From contig JAYSPY010000007.1 in assembly GCA_043721855.1 (NCBI GenBank), positions 1 to 15,760 on the forward strand: a DNA stretch of 15,760 nucleotides, read 5' to 3'. The stretch comes from JACMNW01 sp043721855 (GTDB lineage Bacteria > Pseudomonadota > Alphaproteobacteria > Rhodobacterales > Rhodobacteraceae). The notes under the pieces were generated by a model. It saw only the letters and a program-made list of their open reading frames with translations. It was not told where the DNA came from and searched no databases. The translations under genes were made by a program, and so were the position numbers. Shown piece by piece: positions 1 through 7,357 of the stretch. How positions within the stretch are numbered: position 1 is the stretch's first letter; each line of letters opens with the position of its first letter.

Positions 1-1770
1 GAAACCCGACCGGATGTTGCCAAAAATATCCGGCTTGTGGCCATGGCTGCGCATGATCAGGTATTGTTGGGCGAAGGTGATGGTGTTGTTGGTGATCCAA
101 TACAGCACCAGACCGCTGGCAAAACTGCCCAGCATGAACATGAACACCCAGGGCATCCATGCGAAAATCATCTGCTGCGTCGCATCGGCGGGTGCCGGGT
201 TCAGTTTTTGCTGCAACCACATCGAAATGCCAAGCAAGATCGGCAGCGCGCCGATGAAAATGGTGGCCAATAACGTATGCGGCGCTGGTGCTGCCCAAGG
301 TAGCAGGCCGAACAGGTTGTAAAGCGATGATGGATCGGGCAATGACAGATCGCGCAGCCAGCCAAAGAAGGCTGATTGGCGCAATTCTATCGTGACAAAA
401 ATCACCTTGTAGAGCGAAAAGAAAATCGGAATCTGGATCAGGATGGGCAAACAGCCCGCCGCCGGATTGACCTTCTTTTCCTTGTACAGCTTCATCATTT
501 CGCGCTGCATCAACTGCTTGTCTTCGCCGCTGCGTTCTTTCAACGCCTCCAGCTCCGGCTGCAATTCCTTCATCCGCGCCATCGACACGTAAGATTTGTA
601 TGCCAGCGGCAGCACCAGCAATTTCAGCACAAAGGTCAGCCCGATGATGGCAAGCCCCATGTTGCCAAAAATGCCGTGCAGCAGATGGAGCACGTGGAAA
701 ATCGGCTTGGTCAAAAAGAAGAACCAGCCCCAATCAATCGAATCAATAAAACCGCCGATACCATTGTCTTTTTCATAACCGCGAATGGTTTCCCATTCCT
801 TGGCGCCGGCAAAAAGCTGGGTTTTGCTGCTCATGCTTGCGCCGGGGGCGACCGTCAGCACCGGTTGGCGCGCCTCGGTCTGGTAGATATCCGACGCGGC
901 GGTGTATTTCGTAACGGCGGTAAACGGCTTGCCCTGTTCGGGGATCAGCGTCGTCATCCAATAATGGTCCGTAAACCCGATCCACCCATCAGTGGCGGCG
1001 TGCACCACTTCGGCTTGGGCAGCTTCCCGATCCACAATGGGCAGGCCAGCAACCTTGCTGTATTTCTTTTCGGTCAGTTCGCCATCGGTGCGCGAAATTG
1101 TGCCTTCGTGGACCACATAGATATTTTGCAAGTCGGTCGGCAGGCCGTGGCGGGTGATCACGCCGTAGGGGGCAAGTCGCGCCTCGGTCGTGCCTTTGTT
1201 TTCCACGGTTTCGGTGACCGAAAACATGTATTTATCATCCACCGCGATGTCGCGCGTGAAGATCAGGCCCTTGCCATTGTCCCAGCGCAGTTTTACCGGC
1301 TGACCCGGCGCAAGCGTGCCACCCGCGGCCAGCGACCATTCGGTCTTTGCACCCGGCACATCTTCAAACGCCAAATTGCCGCCAGGTATCCAGCCGAACA
1401 AAGCGTAGTAAGCCCCCGCCTCGCCGGCGGGTTTCAACAGCTTGACGGTGGGCGATGCCGGATCAAGCGTTTCGTGATAGGTTTTCAGCGACAAATCATC
1501 AATCCGACCGCCCAGCATCGAGATGGACCCTGCAAGCCGCGGCGTATCTATCGCCAAGCGCGGCGCGTCTGGCACCGCGGTTGCAGCCTCAGGTGTGGCA
1601 GGAGCAGCATCCGCTGCACGCGGCACGGATGTGCCATCTGTTGCGGTGATGGCGGCGGGTACGTTTGTGTCTGCCACCGGTTCGGGCGGCGGAAACAGAA
1701 AGAACCACACCAGAATTACGAGAAAGCTAAGCCCTGTCGCGAGGATAAGGTTCTTATTTTGATCGTCCAT
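1..1770 (-). CDS. yidC: Membrane protein insertase YidC (3' end outside window)
   Basis: YidC inserts and folds inner-membrane proteins, alone or with SecYEG. Read from ATG at 1770, 590 codons are open to the window edge, so only a short C-terminal tail is missing. Residues 1-6 are polar, a first membrane helix covers about 8-25 (NLILATGLSFLVILVWFLF), an Ala/Pro/Thr-rich linker follows, then a large periplasmic domain to about residue 350. The conserved insertase part follows: the ARMKELQPELEALKERSGED coiled region, NPAAGCLPILIQIPIFFSLY, a WLRDLSLPDP hairpin, and C-terminal helices including GLVLYWITNN. Order and motifs match the Gram-negative YidC family at near-full length. There is no strong Shine-Dalgarno before the ATG. 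It lies in the same orientation as rpmH-rnpA-yidD but is separated from them by two unrelated genes. Confidence 0.97.
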   Translation of the reverse strand, partial: MDDQNKNLILATGLSFLVILVWFFLFPPPEPVADTNVPAAITATDGTSVPRAADAAPATPEAATAVPDAPRLAIDTPRLAGSISMLGGRIDDLSLKTYHETLDPASPTVKLLKPAGEAGAYYALFGWIPGGNLAFEDVPGAKTEWSLAAGGTLAPGQPVKLRWDNGKGLIFTRDIAVDDKYMFSVTETVENKGTTEARLAPYGVITRHGLPTDLQNIYVVHEGTISRTDGELTEKKYSKVAGLPIVDREAAQAEVVHAATDGWIGFTDHYWMTTLIPEQGKPFTAVTKYTAASDIYQTEARQPVLTVAPGASMSSKTQLFAGAKEWETIRGYEKDNGIGGFIDSIDWGWFFFLTKPIFHVLHLLHGIFGNMGLAIIGLTFVLKLLVLPLAYKSYVSMARMKELQPELEALKERSGEDKQLMQREMMKLYKEKKVNPAAGCLPILIQIPIFFSLYKVIFVTIELRQSAFFGWLRDLSLPDPSSLYNLFGLLPWAAPAPHTLLATIFIGALPILLGISMWLQQKLNPAPADATQQMIFAWMPWVFMFMLGSFASGLVLYWITNNTITFAQQYLIMRSHGHKPDIFGNIRSGF

Positions 1771-1920
1771 GGGGACTGCCACCATTGCTGTTCTGGGTCA
1801 GCGGTGGTTCAACGATAGGGGGGCGGAAAGGTCAAGCGATATTCCCCCGATCAAGGCTGTTCGGCTGTGGTTTCGCCATCACTTTCGGCGCCATTTCACC
1901 AAATCGCCTCGAAAGGCCCA
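1771..1920 (-). promoter_or_regulatory. Intergenic leader before yidC, promoter candidate
   Basis: 150 bases lie between the stop of the EAL-domain gene and the yidC start. Reading toward yidC there is a CTTGAC box (around 1833-1838 on the plus strand), but no -10 hexamer at 16-18 bases, so the promoter call is weak. No clear terminator separates the two genes; yidC may also be reached by read-through from the EAL gene. Confidence 0.25.
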
Positions 1921-3468
1921 TCATCGCGCCCGATGGCCGATTTTTGGTGTGGCAATAACCTGTGCGCGGTGGCGAGCGATCCAGTCCGCGGTGTCTTCAA
2001 ACGGCATTGGGCGCGCGATGCCGTAGCCCTGCACATGGCCACAGCCAAGCTGTCCCAACATGGAAAGTTCAGCTTGGGTTTCAACCCCTTCTGCCAACGT
2101 CTCTAGCCCCAACCGTTCGGCAAGCGACAGCACCGCCGATATCACCTTTTGTTGTTCGCGATCCTCGTCCACTTTCGTCACGAAACTGCGGTCGATCTTT
2201 ATGCGCCGCACCGCAAAGCGCCGGATGCTGGTGATAGAGGCGTGGCCGGTGCCAAAATCATCCAGATCAATGCCGCAGCCAAGCCGGGCCAGCGCTGCGA
2301 TGTTATGCACAATCACGTCATTGTCGGTTTCAGCGACCACAGTTTCCAATATTTCCACCGACAGCCGGTCCGGCGTCAGGTTAAACCGGTCCAGTTCCCA
2401 TTTCAGCTTTTCTGCGAGCCGTGGATTGCGCAGCTCTGATGCACCGAAATTCACCCCCACAGTCGGCACCCGCAGCCCGGCTTTATCCCAGCGCACAAGG
2501 GCGGCAAGAGAATGAAACAAAATCACCTCGCTTAGCCGTTCACTTAGACCGGCGTCATCGATGGCGGGCAAAAATTCTGCAGGCATGATCAGCCCGCGTT
2601 CGGGGTGATGCCAGCGCGCCAATGCTTCAAACCCGGACAGCGCCCCGGTATCGGTTGAAATTTGGGGTTGAAAATGCGGGCGAATCTGGCCTTCATCCAG
2701 CGCCACTTCCAACACCTCGCGAAAGGCATCGCGGTCGGCGCGTTTGCGTGCCATGCCGGGGGCAAAGGCCCGAATGCTGCTGGGCCCATTGCGAAGCGCT
2801 TCGTCCGCTGCGGTCTGTGCGGCATCCAGCAGCGATGCGCCATTGCCGTCCGGTGCCCGCGCCCCCAAGCAAAATCCGATCGAGGCTGTGACGTAAATCC
2901 GGGCCGCATCCAGACTAATCGGGTCCGCCAATGCCGATTGCAGCCGCGTTGCCAGTTGCACCATCGATTCCAGATCAAGCCAACGCACCGGGGCCAACGC
3001 AATTGCAAAACCGCCGCCTTCCAGCCGTGCCACAGTATCGCCACCGCGCAGGGCCGAACAAATGCGTTCGGCAGAGCGTAGCAAAACCTCGGCCTGTGCC
3101 GCGCGGCCATGCCGGTCAAGAATAACCGAAGCTTCATCAAATTGTACGACCAGACAGCCTGTCATGCGGCTGCCCGATGTGCTGTCGTGTAATGCGCCGT
3201 CCAGCATTGCCACCACCTGCGGGCGCAAAGAAAGCCCGCTTATCCCGTCGGGTACCGGCAATGCTGCAGCGGCATCGCGCTGACCTGCGCGTGCAATGGT
3301 CAAGATCACCGGGGCTATCAGGGCGGTTAAAATCAGCGCTTGTTCCCCGCCGAACCAGAACGCACATAATGTCAGCGCGGGCAGAAAGACCACAAGTTCA
3401 GGCCGCCGCAAGGCTGCGGGAAGCCACGTCAAGCGCTGTGACATGCTGCTCTTTACCTTTGGTTTCAT
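1921..3468 (-). CDS. Membrane-anchored GGDEF(degenerate)-EAL c-di-GMP phosphodiesterase
   Basis: 515 residues. Two hydrophobic segments at about 24-60 anchor it in the inner membrane, with a short loop between. Residues about 78-240 form a GGDEF domain whose signature is EGGGF (150-154) instead of GGDEF, so diguanylate cyclase activity is not expected; such domains often regulate. Residues about 248-505 form an EAL domain with the catalytic set present: FEALARW (E281), N340 in GVNFGASEL, E372 in VEILET, the DDFGTG loop (D403, D404), K424 in IKIDRSF, AEGVET (E460) and QGY (480-482). By family knowledge this is an active phosphodiesterase cleaving c-di-GMP to pGpG. No periplasmic or PAS sensor domain is seen. 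It sits between yidD and yidC, an unusual guest in that gene block. The upstream region holds TTAA half-sites and a hairpin. Confidence 0.93.
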   Translation of the reverse strand: MKPKVKSSMSQRLTWLPAALRRPELVVFLPALTLCAFWFGGEQALILTALIAPVILTIARAGQRDAAAALPVPDGISGLSLRPQVVAMLDGALHDSTSGSRMTGCLVVQFDEASVILDRHGRAAQAEVLLRSAERICSALRGGDTVARLEGGGFAIALAPVRWLDLESMVQLATRLQSALADPISLDAARIYVTASIGFCLGARAPDGNGASLLDAAQTAADEALRNGPSSIRAFAPGMARKRADRDAFREVLEVALDEGQIRPHFQPQISTDTGALSGFEALARWHHPERGLIMPAEFLPAIDDAGLSERLSEVILFHSLAALVRWDKAGLRVPTVGVNFGASELRNPRLAEKLKWELDRFNLTPDRLSVEILETVVAETDNDVIVHNIAALARLGCGIDLDDFGTGHASITSIRRFAVRRIKIDRSFVTKVDEDREQQKVISAVLSLAERLGLETLAEGVETQAELSMLGQLGCGHVQGYGIARPMPFEDTADWIARHRAQVIATPKIGHRAR

Positions 3469-3504
3469 GCCGTAAGACCCCTTAATCGCGTGACTGGACA
3501 GTTG

Positions 3505-3534
3505 CCGGATGCAGAGGTCAGATTAGGCATCCGG
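3505..3534. promoter_or_regulatory. 8-bp inverted repeat upstream of the EAL gene
   Basis: CCGGATGC (3505-3512) and GCATCCGG (3527-3534) are perfect inverted copies around a 14-base spacer. The dyad lies 37 bases before the EAL start, so it could be an operator or a leader hairpin. Its role is inferred from position only. Confidence 0.4.
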
Positions 3535-3535
3535 G

Positions 3536-3565
3536 TTAAGCCATTCGTTAACGCGCGTGGTTAAC
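3536..3565 (-). promoter_or_regulatory. Cluster of three TTAA half-sites (CtrA-like candidate)
   Basis: TTAA occurs at 3536-3539, 3548-3551 and 3561-3564; the last two are inside GTTAAC hexamers. Spacings are 8 and 9 bases. The CtrA consensus in alphaproteobacteria is TTAA-N7-TTAAC, so neither pair fits exactly. The cluster directly upstream of a c-di-GMP gene is suggestive, because CtrA regulates c-di-GMP and motility genes in this order, but the spacing is off. Confidence 0.3.
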
Positions 3566-4069
3566 TTGCATAGGATTTTCATCAATTTTGCACAGATTAC
3601 CGGCGGCGATAGGGTGTCCCGCGCTCTTTGGCATGAAATATTTTACAGTAATAACAGTAATTTACCGGCATAATGTCGGGCTTTGCAGGGTAAAGCCGCC
3701 AGAAGCAACCAGCCTTTGCGCTTGCGCCTTTCAGCAAAATGATTTCCGATAATCTTACCGGCACAACCAGCGCCACCCCTTTGCGGCACGCCGGTTTGCG
3801 CCACATTCAGGCGCTTTGTGGCACCTTGTGGTCGGCCAGACCGTCTGCGCAAAGCGATCAGGCTGCTGCCCGTTCTACCCCCGTCACGCCGCACTGCAGA
3901 ACTTGTCAGGCCACGCGAGGGCATGCTGGCCGATGGCGCAGACGTACCCGCCCCCCCCCCGCCTTGAGGCCAAAACGCACCGCCACTTTTCCGGTGGATC
4001 CCACGCACATTTGCGTGTTGCGGCAAACTTGCCGGAGCCTGCCAACGTAGCTGGTGCAAAGGATACCCA

Positions 4070-4615
4070 ATGCGCCCCATTCACCTTGCTGTCTGCCTTC
4101 TTGCCCTGACCGCCGCCTGCACTGGAAAACCATCGCTGAACGATCCGCTGATCGGTGACCGCATTTTGCATATCGAGCAGTTCTTTGACGGCGAAATCAC
4201 TGGCGTTGGCCAGTACCAAACTGTTTTCGGCAAGGCCAAGCGCAGCTTTACCGTCACCATGCAGGGCGACTGGGATGGCAAGCGCCTGCATCTGGTCGAA
4301 AATTTCGCGTTTGAAGATGGCACGACCGATCAACGTATCTGGACGCTGGTGAAATCCGGGCCGGGCGCGTGGCGTGGCACCGCCCCGAATGTGATTGGCG
4401 ACGCGGTTGGCATCGAGCAGGGCAATCGCTTCAACTGGCGCTACACCATTGATCTGCCGGTGCCTGATGGCAAAGGCACCGCCAAAATTCAGCGGGTGAA
4501 ATTTGATGATTGGATGTGGCTGCTGGCCGACGACCGCATTTTCAACCGCGGTTATATGCAACGGCTGGGGTTCGGGTTCGGCGATGTCAGCATCAGCTTT
4601 GAAAAAACCCGCTAA
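4070..4615 (+). CDS. DUF3833 family protein, probable lipoprotein
   Basis: 181 residues. ATG 4070 is preceded by AAAGGA (4058-4063) at a 6-base spacing, which decides the start. The N-terminus is a short export signal (MRPIHLAVCLLALTAAC) with a Cys at position 17; the lipobox LTAAC is slightly irregular (Thr at -3) but fits a lipoprotein. The mature part shows the DUF3833 pattern: EQFFDGEITGVGQYQ, VTMQGDWDG, LHLVENFAFEDGTTDQRIW, a GTAPNVIGDAVG stretch and WRYTIDLPV. The biochemical function of the family is unknown. The stop lies three bases from the stop of the convergent yidD, leaving no room for a terminator between them. Confidence 0.88.
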   Translation: MRPIHLAVCLLALTAACTGKPSLNDPLIGDRILHIEQFFDGEITGVGQYQTVFGKAKRSFTVTMQGDWDGKRLHLVENFAFEDGTTDQRIWTLVKSGPGAWRGTAPNVIGDAVGIEQGNRFNWRYTIDLPVPDGKGTAKIQRVKFDDWMWLLADDRIFNRGYMQRLGFGFGDVSISFEKTR

Positions 4616-4618
4616 GGT

Positions 4619-4840
4619 TCAGTCCGGCACATTGTCGATGCCCGACCCGCCCCACGGATGACAGCGGCAAATCCGGTGCGCTGCCAGATAACTGCCCTTC
4701 ACGCCGCCATGCTTTTCCAACGCTTCCAGCGCATAGACGCTGCATGTTGGCTGAAACCGGCAGCCGTGGCCGACCCACGGGCTAAGCACCAAGCGGTACA
4801 CGCGCACGGGCAGGGCCATAACAGTTGCAAAGGGTGTCAT
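4619..4840 (-). CDS. yidD: Membrane protein insertion efficiency factor YidD
   Basis: 73 residues, normal for this small family. Conserved YidD signatures are present: YRLVLSPWVGHGCRFQPTCS with both Cys residues, YALEALEKHG, and RICRCHPWGGSGID near the end. YidD is a peripheral inner-membrane protein that aids YidC-dependent insertion. The start ATG at 4840 overlaps the rnpA stop as ATGA, so the two genes are translationally coupled. In many bacteria yidC follows directly; here a convergent DUF3833 gene and the EAL gene intervene. The usual DPVP near the C-terminus reads DNVP. Confidence 0.96.
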   Translation of the reverse strand: MTPFATVMALPVRVYRLVLSPWVGHGCRFQPTCSVYALEALEKHGGVKGSYLAAHRICRCHPWGGSGIDNVPD

Positions 4841-5271
4841 GACTTTGTCTTGTGAATGGCGCGCAAAGCCGTGTCCATATCGGCCAGCAACCCCGCAAAT
4901 TCGCGCGCAACCGTCGCGCCGGGTCGTGCCACCATCACATAATCCCAGCCTGCAACACCGTGGCTTGGCAAAATCATGCGCGCAATTTCCCGCATCCGCC
5001 GCTTGGCGCGGTTGCGCAAAACAGCGTTGCCGACTTTCTTTGATGCGGTGAACCCAACTCTGATACCGGAACTGGCGTCCCCACGCAGCCGCGCTTGCAA
5101 CAGAAAACTGCCCGCGCCATGCCGCTTTGCTTGTGCCGCGCGCAGAAAATCGGCACGGATTTTCAGAACAGATATCCCGTCCGGCACCACAAAAACGAAA
5201 ACCGCCGGGCGCAGCGGGGCGTCGGCGCTAGTGCCTGTTCCCTGTGCCTCCGGCGGTGTCATATCGTGCAT
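4837..5271 (-). CDS. rnpA: Ribonuclease P protein component
   Basis: 144 residues. The protein subunit of RNase P binds the catalytic RNA and pre-tRNA leader during 5' maturation. Diagnostic features are ISVLKIRADFLRAAQAKR, GIRVGFTASKKVGNAVLRNR and the RNR motif within AVLRNRAKRRMREIAR. The N-terminal extension of about 30 residues rich in Pro/Ala/Thr is longer than in enteric homologues but common in alphaproteobacteria; Met4 is an alternative start. It lies 36 bases downstream of rpmH in the same direction and overlaps yidD by four bases, so the three form an operon. Confidence 0.96.
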   Translation of the reverse strand: MHDMTPPEAQGTGTSADAPLRPAVFVFVVPDGISVLKIRADFLRAAQAKRHGAGSFLLQARLRGDASSGIRVGFTASKKVGNAVLRNRAKRRMREIARMILPSHGVAGWDYVMVARPGATVAREFAGLLADMDTALRAIHKTKS

Positions 5272-5307
5272 CCGCGTGCTTGGCCCCGTAACAGGGACCA
5301 GATTACA

Positions 5308-5442
5308 TCAAGCAGACAGCTTTTTGCGGCCCTTGGCGCGACGTGCCGTCAGCACCAGACGCCCACCTTTGGTGGCCATACGGGCGCGAAAGCCGTGACG
5401 ACGGGCGCGAACCAGGTTCGAGGGTTGAAACGTGCGCTTCAT
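5308..5442 (-). CDS. rpmH: 50S ribosomal protein L34
   Basis: 44 residues: begins MKRTFQPSNLVRARRHGF, continues RARMATKGGRLVLTARRAKG and ends RKKLSA. This is the near-invariant L34 sequence with its usual length. L34 is a basic protein of the large ribosomal subunit. It is first in the rpmH-rnpA-yidD operon. Confidence 0.99.
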   Translation of the reverse strand: MKRTFQPSNLVRARRHGFRARMATKGGRLVLTARRAKGRKKLSA

Positions 5443-5761
5443 AGCGAAACTCCATCAGTCATGCGGCCAAACCCGATCAGATTCGAGCGCCAGTTTTATT
5501 CGAAGTCCGGTCTTTAGGGGCAGGCAGATGCGAAGTCAATTCCAAGCACACGAATATTCTGACGATTTCGGACACCGGCATTGCAAGGGGCACCAGGTGT
5601 GCGCGCGTTCCCGAAAATAGCCCGCGCCCTTTGCAGTGAACATCGGGTGCCACATGCAGGCCGCTGCCGATTTGGGAACCTTTACAGACCATAGGTCGTT
5701 GAAAAGCGAATCCACCGAATCTGGCGGTATCGACGCAAACCCCCATGACAAAGGAAACACC
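5443..5761. other. 319-base divergent intergenic region
   Basis: It separates rpmH (minus) from the DJ-1 family gene (plus). It contains the rpmH promoter candidate. For the plus-strand gene only the ribosome-binding site AAGGAA (5751-5756) is clear. A frame upstream of that site is open from 5636 but lacks family-like residues and is better read as leader. Confidence 0.6.
5511..5539 (-). promoter_or_regulatory. Probable promoter of rpmH-rnpA-yidD
   Basis: On the minus strand TTGACT (5539-5534) and TAAAGA (5516-5511) are separated by 17 bases, with the start codon about 69 bases downstream. The -35 box is close to consensus, the -10 box weaker. Position upstream of a ribosomal-protein operon fits a strong housekeeping promoter. 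Confidence 0.55.
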
Positions 5762-6472
5762 ATGTCCCCCAAAGCTCTTATCCTGACCACTTCCGTCGCG
5801 CAGATGGGCGACGGCGGCAAACCGACCGGATTTTATTGGGAAGAACTCGCAGACCCGTACTTTGCTTTGATCGACGCCGGTATAGAGGTGCATTTTGCCA
5901 ATGTGTCCGGTGGCATGCCGCCTGCAGATCCAACGTCCGCCAAGCCAGAAAACCGCAGCCCCGCCGTCGCGCGGTTTATGGCAGACACGGCAGCCATGGC
6001 GGCGCTGAACGACAGCCGCACGCTTGCCGCAGTCAAGGCCGAAGATTACGTTGCAATTTACTTGCCCGGTGGCCATGGCACGATGTGGGATCTTGCACAG
6101 ACTGCCGCGGTTGGCGATTTGGCAGCGCAAATCTTTGATCGCGGTGCGGTCGTGGCCGCGGTTTGCCATGGCCCTGCCGGGCTTGTGAACGCAACGCTTG
6201 CTTCGGGCGAGCCGTTGGTCAAGGGCCGCCGTGTTAACAGCTTTACCGATGCTGAAGAACAGGCCGCAGGTTTGGCCAGCACCGTGCCCTATCTTCTTGA
6301 AACCGCCCTGCGCAGCAAAGGCGCGCTGTTCGAGGCAAATGCCACGAACTTTGCTTCTCATGCCGTGCAAGATGGTCGACTGATCACCGGGCAAAACCCA
6401 AAATCAACCGAAGCGGTGACAAAGCTGATGATGCAGGCCGTGCATCTGGTCATGGCGGCCCCCGCTGCCTGA
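5762..6472 (+). CDS. DJ-1/PfpI family (type 1 glutamine amidotransferase-like) protein
   Basis: 236 residues. ATG 5762 follows AAGGAA by five bases; an in-frame upstream ATG at 5636 lacks a site and family similarity. Family features: TGFYWEELADPYFALIDAG (Glu28/29 region), YLPGGHGTMWDL (about 100-111), the nucleophile elbow AAVCHGPAGL with Cys135-His136, and GQNPKST near residue 211. These match the small Hsp31-like branch, in which Cys, His and an upstream Glu form the active site. Members include glyoxalase III-type and chaperone/deglycase proteins acting on methylglyoxal-stressed targets; which applies here cannot be told from sequence. It appears to be transcribed alone, with a stem-loop just behind it. 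Confidence 0.9.
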   Translation: MSPKALILTTSVAQMGDGGKPTGFYWEELADPYFALIDAGIEVHFANVSGGMPPADPTSAKPENRSPAVARFMADTAAMAALNDSRTLAAVKAEDYVAIYLPGGHGTMWDLAQTAAVGDLAAQIFDRGAVVAAVCHGPAGLVNATLASGEPLVKGRRVNSFTDAEEQAAGLASTVPYLLETALRSKGALFEANATNFASHAVQDGRLITGQNPKSTEAVTKLMMQAVHLVMAAPAA

Positions 6473-6495
6473 AACCCGGCCCTTTTTGGCAATAC

Positions 6496-6525
6496 CAATC
6501 ACGCTGTCTGAAACCAGCGTGATTG
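6496..6525 (+). terminator. Stem-loop behind the DJ-1 family gene
   Basis: CAATCACGCTG (6496-6506) and CAGCGTGATTG (6515-6525) form an 11-bp perfect stem with an 8-base loop, starting 24 bases after the stop codon. The following bases are pyrimidine-rich but not a clean T run, so it may be a weak intrinsic terminator or an mRNA 3'-end stabiliser. Confidence 0.6.
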
Positions 6526-6558
6526 CCCTATCTCTTGTTGATCGCATCGGTCATCGTG

Positions 6559-6600
6559 GCATCAAAAGCCCGGCATCAAAAGCCCGGCATCAAAAGCCCG
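6559..6600. repeat. Three perfect tandem copies of a 14-bp unit
   Basis: GCATCAAAAGCCCG is present three times head to tail at 6559-6572, 6573-6586 and 6587-6600, followed by a diverged fourth unit (10/14 matches) at 6601-6614. The array ends 21 bases before the TVP38 start codon, within the likely promoter or leader of the downstream genes. Confidence 0.95.
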
Positions 6601-6635
6601 GCCTCATACGCCGGTAAAGCCCTAAGGTGCGCCTG

Positions 6636-7355
6636 ATGACCGACCCAAAGGCCAATGGCCTGGCCGCAAAACTGCCATTCCTTCTGATCCTGCTGGCGGC
6701 GGGTGCTGGTGCGTTCTTGCTGCGTGATCAACTGACCTTTGATGCATTGGCCCAAAACCGTGAGCAACTGGTTGCGTTCCGCGATCAGAATTACACTTTG
6801 GCCGTGCTTGGCTTCATGCTGGCCTATATCGCCATTGTCGCGCTTAGCTTGCCCGGTGCCACACTGGCCACGCTGACTGGCGGCTTTCTTTTTAACATCT
6901 TTCCCGGTGTGCTGTTCAACATCACCGCCGCAACTCTCGGGGCCATGCTGATATTTCTTGCCGCGAAAAATGGGTTTGGCGCAAATTTTGCAGATAAAGT
7001 GGCCCAGCGCGGCGGCGCTGCGGCCCGGCTTCAGGCGGCCCTGAAAGACAATGAATGGTCGGCGCTGTTGATCATGCGCTTTGCCCCCGTTGTGCCGTTC
7101 TTCATGGCAAATCTGATCCCTGCATTCGTCGGTGCCCGTACGGATCGCTTTATCATCACCACGTTTTTTGGCATCATGCCGGGTGGTCTTATCCTCACCT
7201 CTATCGGCGCGGGGCTGGACACTGTGTTTGCCACAGGTGAAATGCCGGATCTGTCCATTCTGTTTTCGCCCCGGATAGTGCTGCCCATCCTAGGCCTTGT
7301 TGCCCTTTCTGCCCTGCCCATCGTGATCAAATACCGCCGCAAGAGGTCCCGTTGA
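6636..7355 (+). CDS. TVP38/TMEM64 (VTT/DedA-like) membrane protein
   Basis: 239 residues from ATG 6636, which has AAGG eight bases upstream; an in-frame GTG at 6627 would add three residues. About six hydrophobic segments are seen, the first at about 12-27. The VTT/SNARE-associated signature is present: SLPGATLATLTGGFLFNIFP, then an amphipathic stretch (RGGAAARLQAALKDNEWSAL) and LIMRFAPVVPFFMANLIPAF, followed by FIITTFFGIMPGGLILTSIG. VTT proteins are inner-membrane lipid scramblase- or transporter-like proteins; the substrate of this subgroup is unknown. Its TGA stop lies within five bases of the next start, so it is translationally coupled to the disulfide reductase. That pairing, sometimes as a gene fusion, is known in other bacteria. 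Confidence 0.9.
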   Translation: MTDPKANGLAAKLPFLLILLAAGAGAFLLRDQLTFDALAQNREQLVAFRDQNYTLAVLGFMLAYIAIVALSLPGATLATLTGGFLFNIFPGVLFNITAATLGAMLIFLAAKNGFGANFADKVAQRGGAAARLQAALKDNEWSALLIMRFAPVVPFFMANLIPAFVGARTDRFIITTFFGIMPGGLILTSIGAGLDTVFATGEMPDLSILFSPRIVLPILGLVALSALPIVIKYRRKRSR

Positions 7356-7357
7356 CC

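Larger units (their letters stand above)
3469..4069. other. 601-base stretch without a credible gene
   Basis: This separates the divergent EAL gene (minus) and DUF3833 gene (plus). Besides the hairpin and TTAA cluster it contains two adjacent ACAGTAAT copies near 3646-3662 and a C10 run at 3951-3960. Open frames on both strands have Arg/Pro/Ala-rich compositions without family motifs, as expected of chance frames in GC-rich DNA. It presumably carries both promoters; I cannot place them. Confidence 0.6.

Noticed and set aside
376..1818. Long plus-strand open frame (480 codons) opposite yidC
   Set aside because: Antisense to a clear yidC; its residues (Arg/His/Gln-rich, no motifs) are those of a shadow frame.
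3643..4561. Minus-strand frames across the DUF3833 leader and gene
   Set aside because: No ribosome-binding site or recognisable motif; overlap the plus-strand DUF3833 gene or read Arg/Gly-rich chance sequence.
5477..6394. Minus-strand open frame of 305 codons opposite the DJ-1 family gene
   Set aside because: Shadow of the better-supported plus-strand gene with its own ribosome-binding site and active-site motif.
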